This document shows positions 34,467 through 43,350 of a stretch of 64,000 nucleotides of DNA, piece after piece. Numbering within the stretch: the first letter of the stretch is position 1; every line of letters begins with the position of its first letter. Made by a program: the position numbers and the translations under genes. A model generated the notes under the pieces. The model was not told where the DNA came from. It worked only from the letters and a program-made list of their open reading frames with translations, and did no database searches. The stretch covers positions 1 through 64,000 of the forward strand of contig JARLGP010000066.1 of assembly GCA_031292735.1 (NCBI GenBank). Direction: 5' to 3'. This stretch comes from Holophaga sp. Its GTDB lineage: Bacteria; Acidobacteriota; Holophagae; Holophagales; Holophagaceae.

Positions 34467-35855
34467 TTGTCACCATCCAGCCGAACCCTCCTCCCCGATC
34501 AGGACATCCCTCGCCAGTGGTACAACATCGCCCCGGACCTGCCGCACGCCCCCTTGCCCCCCCTGGGGCCGGACGGCCATCCGGTGGCACCCGAGGCCCT
34601 GGCGGCCGTGTTCCCCATGAACCTCATCGAGCAGGAGATGAGCCAGGAGCGCTGGATCACCATCCCGGACGAGGTCCTGGAGATCATGCTGCGCTACCGG
34701 CCCACCCCGCTGCACCGGGCCCGGGCGCTGGAGGCCGCCCTGGGCACGCCGGCCCGGATCTACTACAAGAACGAAAGCGTGAGCCCCGCCGGGAGCCACA
34801 AGGTGAACACCGCCATCGCCCAGGCCTACTACAACAAGGCGGCGGGCATCCAGCGGGTCACCTCCGAGACCGGCGCCGGCCAGTGGGGCAGTTCGATCGC
34901 CTTCGCCTGCAGCCAGTTCGGCCTGGAATGCAAGGTCTACATGGTGAAGGTGAGCTACCAGCAGAAGCCCTTCCGCAAGATCATGATGAACACCTTCGGC
35001 GCCGACTGCGTGGCCAGCCCCAGCTCCGAGACCCAGGCCGGGCGCGCCATCCTCCAGCAGGACCCGGACAGCCAGGGTTCGCTGGGCATCGCCATCAGCG
35101 AAGCGGTGGAGGCCGCCGTCACCGATCCCACCGGAAAGACCCGCTACACCCTCGGCAGCGTGCTGAACCACGTGCTGCTGCACCAGACCATCATCGGCCT
35201 GGAGGCCAAGAAGCAGCTGGCCATCCTGGGCGAGAAGCGGGTGGACCAGGTCATCGCCTGCGTGGGCGGCGGCAGCAATTTCGCCGGCATCGCCTTCCCC
35301 TTCGTGCAGGACAAGATCAACGGCGCCGATATCGACATCATCGCCGTGGAGCCGGCCTCCTGCCCCACCCTCACCCGCGGGCCCTACGTCTACGACCACG
35401 GCGACGTGGCCCGGATGACCCCGCTGATGGCCATGTACAGCCTGGGCCACACCTTCATGCCCTCCGGCATCCACGCCGGCGGCCTGCGCTACCACGGCAT
35501 GGCCCCACTGGTCAGCCAGACCGTGCGGGAAGGCCTGACCCGCGCGGTCTCCCTGCAGCAGCTGGAGTGCTTCGAAGGCGCCGTGCTGTTCGCCCGCACC
35601 GAGGGCATCATCCCGGCCCCGGAATCCAGCCACGCCGTGGCCCAGGCCATCCGCCAGGCCAAGCAGGCCCGGGAAGAGGGCAAGGAACGGGTGATCCTGT
35701 TCAACCTGAGCGGCCACGGGTTCATGGACCTGAGCGGCTACAACGCCTTCCTCGAGGGCCGGCTGACCAACCACCAGCTTTCCGACCAGGACCTGCAGAA
35801 GGGGCTGGCCTGCCTGGAAGGGCTGCCCAAACCCGGAGCGCTAGCTTCCGTGTGA
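34467..35855 (+). CDS. trpB2: Tryptophan synthase beta chain, TrpB2 type
   Basis: 462 residues from a TTG start with AGGAG 6 bp upstream. It catalyses the PLP-dependent condensation of indole (or related nucleophiles) with serine. The PLP lysine is in SPAGSHKVNTAIAQ near residue 110, the substrate region ETGAGQWGSS follows, and the phosphate-binding GGGSNFAG is near 270. Length and the extended N-terminus (IPRQWYNIAPDLP) identify the TrpB2 group rather than TrpB1, which works with TrpA. No trpA is adjacent, so it probably salvages indole, under the TrpR-like repressor upstream. Confidence 0.92.
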   Translation: MSPSSRTLLPDQDIPRQWYNIAPDLPHAPLPPLGPDGHPVAPEALAAVFPMNLIEQEMSQERWITIPDEVLEIMLRYRPTPLHRARALEAALGTPARIYYKNESVSPAGSHKVNTAIAQAYYNKAAGIQRVTSETGAGQWGSSIAFACSQFGLECKVYMVKVSYQQKPFRKIMMNTFGADCVASPSSETQAGRAILQQDPDSQGSLGIAISEAVEAAVTDPTGKTRYTLGSVLNHVLLHQTIIGLEAKKQLAILGEKRVDQVIACVGGGSNFAGIAFPFVQDKINGADIDIIAVEPASCPTLTRGPYVYDHGDVARMTPLMAMYSLGHTFMPSGIHAGGLRYHGMAPLVSQTVREGLTRAVSLQQLECFEGAVLFARTEGIIPAPESSHAVAQAIRQAKQAREEGKERVILFNLSGHGFMDLSGYNAFLEGRLTNHQLSDQDLQKGLACLEGLPKPGALASV

Positions 35856-35857
35856 GC

Positions 35858-37360
35858 CTAGGCCCCGGCCTGGGCAGCGTAGCGGATGACCTGGTTGCGT
35901 CCGGTTCGCTTGGCCGAATACAGGGCCTGGTCGGCGCGCGACAGGGCCGGATCCACCAGGATCTCTCCGGGCAGCACCTCGGCCAGGCCGATGCTGATGG
36001 TCATCGCCACCTCCGCGTTGTCCATCCGCAGGTGCTCGACCGCCGAACGCAGCCGTTCGGCCAGGGCGAACGCGTCGGCCTGGCTGGTCTCCGGCAGCAA
36101 CAGGGCGAATTCCTCGCCCCCCACCCGCGCCACCAGGTCCTGGTCGCGCACGCAGGTCCGGCAAAGGTCGGCGAAGGCCTGCAGGGCGAGGTCGCCCGTC
36201 TCGTGCCCATGGTCATCATTGATCTGCTTGAAGAAGTCGATGTCGACCATGATCACCGCCAGCGGCCTGGGGTAGCGCTGCAGTCGCTTGATCTCCTGGG
36301 CGGCCACGGCGAAAAAGCGGGCGCGGTTGGCCAATCCGGTCAGCGGATCGGTGTTGGCCAGCCTGCGCAGGCGGGCTTCGCTCTCCTTGCGCTCGGTGAT
36401 GTCGATCAGGACCGCCAGGATGGAACTGGAGTCGCCGGTCTTCACCACCGACGCCGCCAGCAGGATGGCGCGCCGCCGGCCATCGGGGAAGGTCAGCGGA
36501 AGCTCCAGGTCCGAAACCTGCCCGGTCTCCTGCAGCTGTTCCCTCAGCCGGGCGAGATCGGACCCGTCGAGGTAGTTCTCGATCGTCAGGTTCTCCCGCA
36601 CCGCCGCTTCGCCGAAGAACGCGCGGGCGGCGTCGTTGACCTGGATGAGGTGGTGGTCGCTGCCGGGGTCCATGATGACCAGGGGGGTGGGCACCGATTT
36701 CAGGATGCCGCGCAGCAGTTCGCGGTGCTCGGTGAGCTCCTGGTTGGCGCGGCGGGCGGCCCCGGTGGCCGACCATTCCAGCCGCCGCAGCCGGTTGGAG
36801 TGGTTCAGCACCAGCGTCATGACCAGGCTGATGACCAGCATGCCGAGCACCAGGCCGAGGCTCGTCCCCGCCAGGGGAACCGAGGACAGGTAGGCGGCCA
36901 TGAGGGCGACGCTGCAGGCGAGCCCCAGGACCATCGTCCAGCGGAACGCGATGGGCAGGGCCAGGTAGAACAGGGTGGGCAGCGCGAAGGCGATGAACAG
37001 GGCGGCGTCGGTGTGCGGACTGACCAGGACGGCGCTCGCGGCGATGACCGGGGCCGCCCAGGCGAGGCACAGGCCCTGGAGCTGGCGGGGGCCGGTGATC
37101 CGCCGGAGCGCGGCCAGCCCCGCGAACGAAGCCGCCACGATGACCGTGCGCGCCGCCAGGGCCGCGGCGAAGTGCGGTTGGCCGCGGAAATGCAGGTCGT
37201 TCAGGTAGAACAGGAGGTTGGCGAACGCCGCGTAGCGGAACACCCGGCGCATCAGCCGCAGGCTTTCGGGAAACCGCTCCGTCCGATAGTCCGTTTCGCG
37301 GTCCCGGGCGAGAAACTCGCCCCCCATGGAGAAAATGTCAGACATCATCGCTCTGATCAT
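35858..37360 (-). CDS. Membrane-bound PAS-GGDEF diguanylate cyclase
   Basis: 500 residues: a cytoplasmic N-terminus, five or six transmembrane helices (about 40-195), a short coiled coil, a PAS domain (about 215-325), then GGDEF (330-495). The active motif is RVGGEEFALLLP. An RxxD inhibitory site (RDQD) lies exactly five residues before GGEEF, so product feedback inhibition is expected. The enzyme makes c-di-GMP from two GTP. It is convergent with trpB2, with only 2 bp between the stops. Confidence 0.93.
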   Translation of the reverse strand: MIRAMMSDIFSMGGEFLARDRETDYRTERFPESLRLMRRVFRYAAFANLLFYLNDLHFRGQPHFAAALAARTVIVAASFAGLAALRRITGPRQLQGLCLAWAAPVIAASAVLVSPHTDAALFIAFALPTLFYLALPIAFRWTMVLGLACSVALMAAYLSSVPLAGTSLGLVLGMLVISLVMTLVLNHSNRLRRLEWSATGAARRANQELTEHRELLRGILKSVPTPLVIMDPGSDHHLIQVNDAARAFFGEAAVRENLTIENYLDGSDLARLREQLQETGQVSDLELPLTFPDGRRRAILLAASVVKTGDSSSILAVLIDITERKESEARLRRLANTDPLTGLANRARFFAVAAQEIKRLQRYPRPLAVIMVDIDFFKQINDDHGHETGDLALQAFADLCRTCVRDQDLVARVGGEEFALLLPETSQADAFALAERLRSAVEHLRMDNAEVAMTISIGLAEVLPGEILVDPALSRADQALYSAKRTGRNQVIRYAAQAGA

Positions 37361-37528
37361 AGGATGATCCGCCCCTCGGGAGGGCCGGATCCTCGGCCGG
37401 GCGAGGAAGGGACGGTCCCGGATGATTCGCTGTTGCGTCGGGCCGTCTAGATATTAATATTTAATAGAGACTGCCGCGCCCCGGAGCCGTATGTTGAAAA
37501 CCCGATGCCATCGCCGCCAGGGCCTGCC

Positions 37529-38749
37529 ATGACCCGCGGCCGCCGCTGGCTGGCGGGGGCCGTGCTGGGCGGGGCGCTGGTGGCGCTCGCCCTGTGGTTC
37601 GCGGTCCGGGACGCCGGAGAGGGGCAGCGCTTCACCACGGCCCCGGCCTCCCGCCAGGATCTCAAGGACAACGTCATGGCCAATGGCGAGATCCAGGCGC
37701 GCAGCCGGGTCAACGTCGGCACCAGCGTCACCGGGCAGATCAAGGCCCTGCACGTGGTGGACGGCCAATGGGTGGCGCGGGGGGACCTGCTGGTCACCCT
37801 GGACCAGGAATCCTGCAGGCAGGAGCTCAACCAGGCCCTGCTGGGGCTGCGCATGGCCGGCCACGACCAGGAGAAGGCCGAGGCCGCCTGGCGCAAGGGG
37901 AAGGACACCTGGTCGCGCCAGGAGGCCCTGTTCCAGGAGGGCCTGATCTCCGCCGAGGACCACCAGAACGCCGGTCTGGAACGGGAGCGGCTGGCCGCCG
38001 AACAGCAGCGGGCCGAGGCCGCCGTGGAGCAGGCCGAGGCCCTGGCCGCCCAGAAGCGGGACGCCCTGGCCAAGACGGTGCTCCGGGCGCCCATGGACGG
38101 CCGGGTCACGAGGCTCCAGGCGGAACCGGGGGAGACCGCCGTGGCCGGGCAGACCAATGTCGCCGGGGCCGTGCTGATGGTCATCGCCCGGCTGGACGAG
38201 ATGCTCGCCGAAGTGAAGGTCGGGGAGCTGGACGTGGTGAAGCTGAAGCCCGGCCAGCCGGCCGAGGTGCAGGTGGATGCCCTGCCGGGCCAGGTGTTCC
38301 CGGGCCAGGTGCTGGACCTGGCCACCGCGGTGAGTCCCGGCCTCGGCCCGGCCGACCCCTCCTCCCAGGCCCAGAGCTACCGGATGCGGGTCCGGATCCG
38401 GGCCTCCGGCGCGAGCCTGGCCGCCCTGCTGCCGGGCATGAGCGCCCGGGTGGCGGTGCTCACCACGGAAAAAACCCAGGCGCTCACCGTTCCGCTCCAG
38501 GCCATCCAGGACCGGGAGACCCGGCCGGGCGCGCTGGGCCTGATCCTGGGCTCCCAGCCGGTGGTGTTCGTGGTGAAGGACGGCGTGGCCGAGGAACGGC
38601 CCGTGCGGCTGGGGCTATGCACCCGGCAGCGGGCGGAAGTGCTGGAGGGGGTGCGGGAAGGCGAGCAGGTCGTCACGGGGCCGTCCAAGGCCCTGGCCAC
38701 GCTGGTCTCCGGCACCCGGATCCAGGTGCTGGCCCCGGGCGGGCCGTGA
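37529..38749 (+). CDS. MacA-like periplasmic adaptor (membrane fusion protein)
   Basis: 406 residues from the ATG at 37529 (AGGG upstream); an ATG at 37505 is possible. One N-terminal transmembrane anchor (WLAGAVLGGALVALALWFAV) is followed by the biotinyl-lipoyl domain (GEIQARSRVNVGTSVTGQIK), a helical hairpin coiled coil (about 105-185), and beta-barrel and membrane-proximal domains. It would link an inner-membrane transporter to an outer-membrane channel. It overlaps the downstream permease gene by 4 bp. No TolC-like gene is in the window. Confidence 0.88.
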   Translation: MTRGRRWLAGAVLGGALVALALWFAVRDAGEGQRFTTAPASRQDLKDNVMANGEIQARSRVNVGTSVTGQIKALHVVDGQWVARGDLLVTLDQESCRQELNQALLGLRMAGHDQEKAEAAWRKGKDTWSRQEALFQEGLISAEDHQNAGLERERLAAEQQRAEAAVEQAEALAAQKRDALAKTVLRAPMDGRVTRLQAEPGETAVAGQTNVAGAVLMVIARLDEMLAEVKVGELDVVKLKPGQPAEVQVDALPGQVFPGQVLDLATAVSPGLGPADPSSQAQSYRMRVRIRASGASLAALLPGMSARVAVLTTEKTQALTVPLQAIQDRETRPGALGLILGSQPVVFVVKDGVAEERPVRLGLCTRQRAEVLEGVREGEQVVTGPSKALATLVSGTRIQVLAPGGP

Positions 38750-40026
38750 GCCGGCCGCCGTCCATCCACTGGCGGGAGGCGCTGGACGCGGCCGCGCGCA
38801 GCCTGTGGGCGCACCGGCTCCGCTCCATGCTCACCTCGCTGGGCATCATCATCGGGGTGGCCTCGGTGGTCATCGTGGTCCAGCTCACCAAGAGCCTGGA
38901 GGCCCGGATCATGGCCGACGTGAACCGGCAGGGCAGCCACACCTTCTTCCTCAGCCCCTGGGTGGCTCCCAGCGTCTGGCTGAAGGGGGCCAAGGTCCGC
39001 TTCCAGCCGCTGGCCCGGGAACAGATCGGGGAGCTGCGGGAGCTGGTTCCGGAAATCCTGATCGCCTCGCCGGAAGCCTATGTCTTCGCGCCCAACGCCG
39101 TGGCCAAGGCCAACGGGGCCTCGCTCCGGATGCTGCTGCGGATGGTGGACGAGAACGGCCTGGAACTGGCGAACCTGGACCTCCAGGCCGGGCGGGATTT
39201 CACCGTCACCGACCGGACCACCCGGGCCCCGGTGGCCATCCTGGGCGAACGGATCGCCCAGGAGCTGGGCTTTTCCCCGGCCAGCATCGGCAAGACCTTC
39301 ACCATCGGCGGCCAGACCGCGGAGCTGATCGGCATCCTCAAGCGGCAGGGCGAAGTGCCGTTCATGCCCAGGCAGGACGAGGAGGCCGCCCTGTTCGGTC
39401 CGGACGGGCAGGTGTTCATCCCCCAGGGGAGCTTCAAGGGCCTCTACCAGAGCGTCCATGCGGACCGGAACACCCAGTGGCGGCTCCAGCTGGACCCGAA
39501 ACTGCCGCTGCCCGAGGCGGAGGAGCGCCTGCGCCTCGCCCTGCGCCGGGTCCGCGGCCTGCGCGGCGACGACGTGGACAACTTCGACCTGAGCACCAAC
39601 CGCAAGGAGGTGGAAACCGTGGAGCGGCTGGGCCGGACCCTGCTGGCCGCCAGCGCCGCCATGGTCTCGGTGAGCCTCCTGGTGGGCGGCATCGGGGTGA
39701 TGAACATCATGCTGGTGAGCGTGCAGGAGCGCACCCGGGAGATCGGCCTGCGCAAGGCGCTCGGCGCCCGGCGCCGGGACCTCCTGGCCCAGTTCCTGAT
39801 CGAGGCCTCGGCCCTGTGCACCGCCGGCGGCATCCTCGGCCTGGCCCTGGGCGCGGGCCTGGGCACCCTGCTCAGCCGGCTGGTCATGCACCACGTGGGC
39901 AGCATCCCGCTCTGGTCCCTGGCCGCGGCGCTGCTGGGGCCGGCGCTGGTGGGCCTCGCCTTCGGCATCTATCCGGCGCGGAAGGCCGCCCGGCTGGACC
40001 CCATCGAGTCCCTCCGCTACGAGTGA
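38746..40026 (+). CDS. MacB-like ABC transporter permease lacking the ATPase domain
   Basis: 426 residues from a GTG overlapping the adaptor stop (GTGA). It corresponds to the membrane part of MacB: TM1 (LTSLGIIIGVASVVIVVQLT) near residue 30, a large periplasmic domain (55-285), and three C-terminal helices with the FtsX-type GGIGVMNIMLVSVQERTREIGLRKALGARRRD segment. The N-terminal nucleotide-binding domain of MacB is absent and no ATPase gene adjoins, so the ATPase must be supplied from elsewhere. Its end overlaps the convergent SPFH gene by 10 bp. Confidence 0.88.
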   Translation: MSRPPSIHWREALDAAARSLWAHRLRSMLTSLGIIIGVASVVIVVQLTKSLEARIMADVNRQGSHTFFLSPWVAPSVWLKGAKVRFQPLAREQIGELRELVPEILIASPEAYVFAPNAVAKANGASLRMLLRMVDENGLELANLDLQAGRDFTVTDRTTRAPVAILGERIAQELGFSPASIGKTFTIGGQTAELIGILKRQGEVPFMPRQDEEAALFGPDGQVFIPQGSFKGLYQSVHADRNTQWRLQLDPKLPLPEAEERLRLALRRVRGLRGDDVDNFDLSTNRKEVETVERLGRTLLAASAAMVSVSLLVGGIGVMNIMLVSVQERTREIGLRKALGARRRDLLAQFLIEASALCTAGGILGLALGAGLGTLLSRLVMHHVGSIPLWSLAAALLGPALVGLAFGIYPARKAARLDPIESLRYE

Positions 40027-40952
40027 GGGGGGCCGCCCGGTTCCGGCAGCGCCGCCAGGAGCGGGGCGAGCACGGCGGACTGGGGCGGGATCAGGGTGAT
40101 GGCGGCCTTGCCGCCCAGCAGCTTCTGGGTCTCCAGGATGTGGAACATGGCCTGGGACACGTCCTGGTCCCGGGAGATCTCCTCCAGGGCGGCGCCCACG
40201 ATCTCCGGCCGCACGGCGCCGGCCTTGGCGAACTCCACTGCGGCCTGGCGCTCGGCGGTGCTGGTGATGATGTTCACCTGGTTGGTGCCGTCCTGCTTGA
40301 TGCTGGAGGTCACCTGGCGCAGGCGGTTCACCACCTTGCTCTCGATCTGGTGGATCATGTCGGCGTCCCGGAAGTGCACCTTGCGGATGTAGATGGAGCC
40401 CAGCCGGTAGCCCCAGTCGTGGGACAGCGGGGAGACCTCGTTGCGCACGGTCTGGCTCATGGCGTGCCGGTTGCTCAGCATGTCCGCCAGGGGCAGGTTG
40501 GAGAGGCAGCGCACGGTGGAGTTGCTGACGTTGGCCGCCAGGGAGCCCCGGGGATCGGTGTTCTTGAACAGGTAGGCCACGGGGTCGCTGATGAACATCT
40601 CGAACCAGATGCCGATGCCCATGGGGGCGCCCTCTTCGGAGTTCACCGGCGAGCTGCGCAGGTATTCCTGGTCCAGGCGGAGGTCGATCTCGTAGCAGGT
40701 GCCGATCCAGTTCACGATGGGGGCGCGCCAGCCCAGGCGGATCCACAGGAAGTGCAGGCCGGGCTCGTCCAGCACCGCCACCACCTTGCCGAACAGCACG
40801 TAGACCAGGCAGCGGCGCTCCCGGACGATGGCGTAGAAGCCCAGGGCACGCAACAGCCGCGAGCACAGCGGAACCAGCAGGAACAGCGCGGCGAAGGTCA
40901 CCGCGGCGGCCACCAGGAGGCTCAGGATTTCGTGGGGAACGGGGATCTCCAT
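40017..40952 (-). CDS. SPFH/Band-7 membrane protein, HflC-like
   Basis: 311 residues: one N-terminal transmembrane helix (about 8-32), then an SPFH domain (40-210; LVYVLFGKVVAVLDEPGLHF) and a helical C-terminus with the EFAKAGAVRPEIV segment. SPFH proteins form large membrane-anchored rings, such as HflKC around FtsH. The start codon shares one base with the stop of the other SPFH gene, so the two are coupled and probably form a hetero-oligomer. It is the last gene of the run that starts with the TOMM precursor. Confidence 0.82.
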   Translation of the reverse strand: MEIPVPHEILSLLVAAAVTFAALFLLVPLCSRLLRALGFYAIVRERRCLVYVLFGKVVAVLDEPGLHFLWIRLGWRAPIVNWIGTCYEIDLRLDQEYLRSSPVNSEEGAPMGIGIWFEMFISDPVAYLFKNTDPRGSLAANVSNSTVRCLSNLPLADMLSNRHAMSQTVRNEVSPLSHDWGYRLGSIYIRKVHFRDADMIHQIESKVVNRLRQVTSSIKQDGTNQVNIITSTAERQAAVEFAKAGAVRPEIVGAALEEISRDQDVSQAMFHILETQKLLGGKAAITLIPPQSAVLAPLLAALPEPGGPPHS

Positions 40953-41938
40953 CACTTCACCTCCAGCACGACGCGGCTGGCCTCGCCATAGAGGCCGAGG
41001 CGGACATTGCGCACATAGGCGTCCAGCGCCCCGGTCCCGCCGCTGGCCTTGAGCGCCGCGATCTGGCTGGCCAGGAGCCGCAGGGGCTCCACCTCGGCCT
41101 GGGCCTTGAGGGTCTCGATCTCCACCGCCCGCCGGGACTGGACGATCTTCTGGTCGGCGGAGGCCTGGGCCAGGCTGATGTCCGAGGACACCTGGTTGTG
41201 CGCGGTGTTGATGGCCGCCAGGGCGGATTCCACATCCGGCGGCGGGTCGATGGCGGTGATGAGGGAGGCTTCCAGGTGGATCCCGTAGCGGGCCGAGGCG
41301 GAGGCGCACTCCTTGTCCATGTGCTCGTTGAGGTCCCTCAGGTTCTTCCGCAGGTCGTTGATGGAGATGCCGGTCTGCACCGCCGGCACGCCGTCGGCGT
41401 CGGGCGGGGCCTCGAAGTTGGCGATGCGCTCGCGCAGCACCGACACGAAGTAGCCCATCACGTGGGCGATGGGGTTCTTGACGGCGAACAGGTAGGCGTA
41501 CAGGTTGCGCTCGCTCACCTGGTAGCGGATCTGCCCGGTCAGGCCGGTGTTGAGCTGGTCCTTGGTCACCGCCTCCAGGATGGTGCCGCCGTTGTTGGCC
41601 GAGGAGGAGAGCGGATCCCAGGCCATGTTCACGGTCTGGGTGGCCACCGACACCTTGTGCACCTGCTCCCAGGGCCACTTGAAGTAGGGCCCGCCGGGCG
41701 GGATCACCCGCACCTGGGGCACCCCGTAGCGCAGCTTCTCCTCCGGGTTGAGCATCTGGGAGATGGGATCCTCGGCCGTGCTGGCGTTGCCCACCCGCTC
41801 CGCCCGCCCGAAGGAGGTCTTCACCGCCCGCTCGTTCTGGTCCACGGTGTAGATCCCCGCCGCCAGGTAGCGCACCAGGAACCAGACGATGAACCCCAGG
41901 ACGCACCCCAAGGGAATTCCCACGGTCAAATCGAACAT
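40952..41938 (-). CDS. SPFH/Band-7 membrane protein, HflK-like
   Basis: 328 residues with AAGGAG before the ATG. A transmembrane helix (about 5-27) precedes an SPFH domain with DQNERAVKTSFGRAERV and VIPPGGPYFKWPWEQVHKVS. A charged helical region (230-300; SADQKIVQSRRAVEIETLKA) is typical of prohibitin/HflK-type proteins. It lies 59 bp after the SagB-type gene on the same strand, so it is plausibly co-transcribed with the TOMM genes, possibly for self-protection or membrane placement; that link is inference. Confidence 0.82.
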   Translation of the reverse strand: MFDLTVGIPLGCVLGFIVWFLVRYLAAGIYTVDQNERAVKTSFGRAERVGNASTAEDPISQMLNPEEKLRYGVPQVRVIPPGGPYFKWPWEQVHKVSVATQTVNMAWDPLSSSANNGGTILEAVTKDQLNTGLTGQIRYQVSERNLYAYLFAVKNPIAHVMGYFVSVLRERIANFEAPPDADGVPAVQTGISINDLRKNLRDLNEHMDKECASASARYGIHLEASLITAIDPPPDVESALAAINTAHNQVSSDISLAQASADQKIVQSRRAVEIETLKAQAEVEPLRLLASQIAALKASGGTGALDAYVRNVRLGLYGEASRVVLEVK

Positions 41939-41997
41939 CCGTCCACTCCTTCTGCAGGCCAAGCCACCAGTATGACCATACGAAAGGCACCCGGGAT

Positions 41998-43350
41998 TCA
42001 CCCCGAAAGGGCGAATTCCCCCACGGAGGATTCCCGGGTGAAATCCAGCCCGGAAGCCTGGGCGAAGAGCTGGCTGTCCCCGGTCCCGATGGCGCAGGGG
42101 GCCAGGCCCAGGGCGGTGGCCACCAGGTACATCTGCTGATAGAGGACGCCGGTGTTCTTCAGGATGAGCGAATAGGCGATGCCCTGGTACTTCCAGCTCA
42201 CCCGCTGGACCCGGGCGGCCAGGGTGAACAGGATGTCCGGCGCGGGGGCGGTCCCCATGGCCTCCGCGCCGCCGCGCAGCAGCTGCCCCGCGGCCTCGGA
42301 GCCCGGCCAGGGCTCCAGCGCGTGGCTGCCGGCGGCGTAGTGGTAGAAGCCCGGGGCCAGCCCGGCGCACCGGGACACGGTGAGGTACAGTTCGATCTCG
42401 TGCAGGCCTCCGCCCCCGGGGCAGCAGCCGGAGGCCGCCTCGTAGGCCCGCCCCGCCCCGGGGTCGGCCGGCGCCACCGCGCGGATCCTGGCCACGTAGT
42501 GAAGGAAGGTGCCCAGCTGTCCGAGGGTGACGGGGTGCTGGCCGGGCGTGCGCAGGGACCGGCGCGCCTCCAGCACGCGGAAGAACGGCGGGCTGGAGGC
42601 GGGCAGGCGGGGTTCCGGCAGCGGGATGGCTTCCGCCCGGGCCGGCTTCAGGGCCGGGAGCGGATCCAGCTCGCCCAGGAAGCGGAAGGTGCCCCCCACC
42701 GGGTCGCCATGCCGGCCCTGCCGGCTGCGGCTGTGGAACAGGAGGTCGTGGAATTCCCACTGGCGCAGGGCCGGATCCCGGTCTTCCGGCAGCTGGCCTT
42801 CGCCGACGCAGGGGGCCACGGCGCCGGCCGAGGCCAGCATGGCGAGGAACGCCCGGGCCATGGGCGGGTCCAGGCCGGAAAGGCCGTCGGCGTTGACGGG
42901 CTGGCACAGGCGGCCCACCGGCTCCAGCAGCCCCGGATCATGCAGCAGCACCCGGGCGAACCCCAGCGGGCTTTCCAGCACCGCCCCGTCCGGGCCCCGG
43001 CGGATCCAGGCGAAGCGCGACAGCCGCCAGGGGCCGTTCCCGGCGGCCGGCTGGAAGCGGAACTCCCGGGTCAGGGGTTCCAGGGTGGCCAGCCGGCGCC
43101 CGTCCCGGGTGAGCGAACAGCCGATCCACCCCTCCTGCTCCAGCAGGGCCAGGAGGTAGCGCAGCTCCAGGGAAGGGCACAGCTCATCCTCGGTGCTGGC
43201 GCCCCGGGCCAGGGCCCGAAGCATGGCCCGCTGGTCCGCGCCGGCGGCTCCGGCCAGGCGCAGGCGTTTGCGGCCGGGCTCCTCCAGCCCGCCGGCATCC
43301 TCCATGAGCCGCACCGAGGGTTTCAGGACGAGGGCAAGGCCGAACGCCAT
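41998..43350 (-). CDS. SagB-type FMN dehydrogenase (TOMM azoline oxidase)
   Basis: 450 residues. The C-terminal half (about 255-445) is the SagB/nitroreductase fold: FRVLEARRSLRTPGQHPVTL, SGCCPGGGGLHEIELYLTVS, GFYHYAAGSHALEPW and the late VSWKYQGIAYSLILKNTGVLYQQMYLVATALGLAPCAIG, a strong SagB signature. The first 250 residues form a helical/winged-helix region seen in longer members. The enzyme oxidises thiazolines or oxazolines to azoles with FMN. Its ATG follows the cyclodehydratase stop directly (TAGATG), so expression is coupled. Confidence 0.9.
   Translation of the reverse strand: MAFGLALVLKPSVRLMEDAGGLEEPGRKRLRLAGAAGADQRAMLRALARGASTEDELCPSLELRYLLALLEQEGWIGCSLTRDGRRLATLEPLTREFRFQPAAGNGPWRLSRFAWIRRGPDGAVLESPLGFARVLLHDPGLLEPVGRLCQPVNADGLSGLDPPMARAFLAMLASAGAVAPCVGEGQLPEDRDPALRQWEFHDLLFHSRSRQGRHGDPVGGTFRFLGELDPLPALKPARAEAIPLPEPRLPASSPPFFRVLEARRSLRTPGQHPVTLGQLGTFLHYVARIRAVAPADPGAGRAYEAASGCCPGGGGLHEIELYLTVSRCAGLAPGFYHYAAGSHALEPWPGSEAAGQLLRGGAEAMGTAPAPDILFTLAARVQRVSWKYQGIAYSLILKNTGVLYQQMYLVATALGLAPCAIGTGDSQLFAQASGLDFTRESSVGEFALSG

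Noticed and set aside
34517..37450. Plus-strand open frame of 977 codons over trpB2 and the GGDEF gene
   Set aside because: It lies out of frame with trpB2 and antisense to the GGDEF gene, both of which have full motif sets; the composition is Arg/Gly/His-biased.
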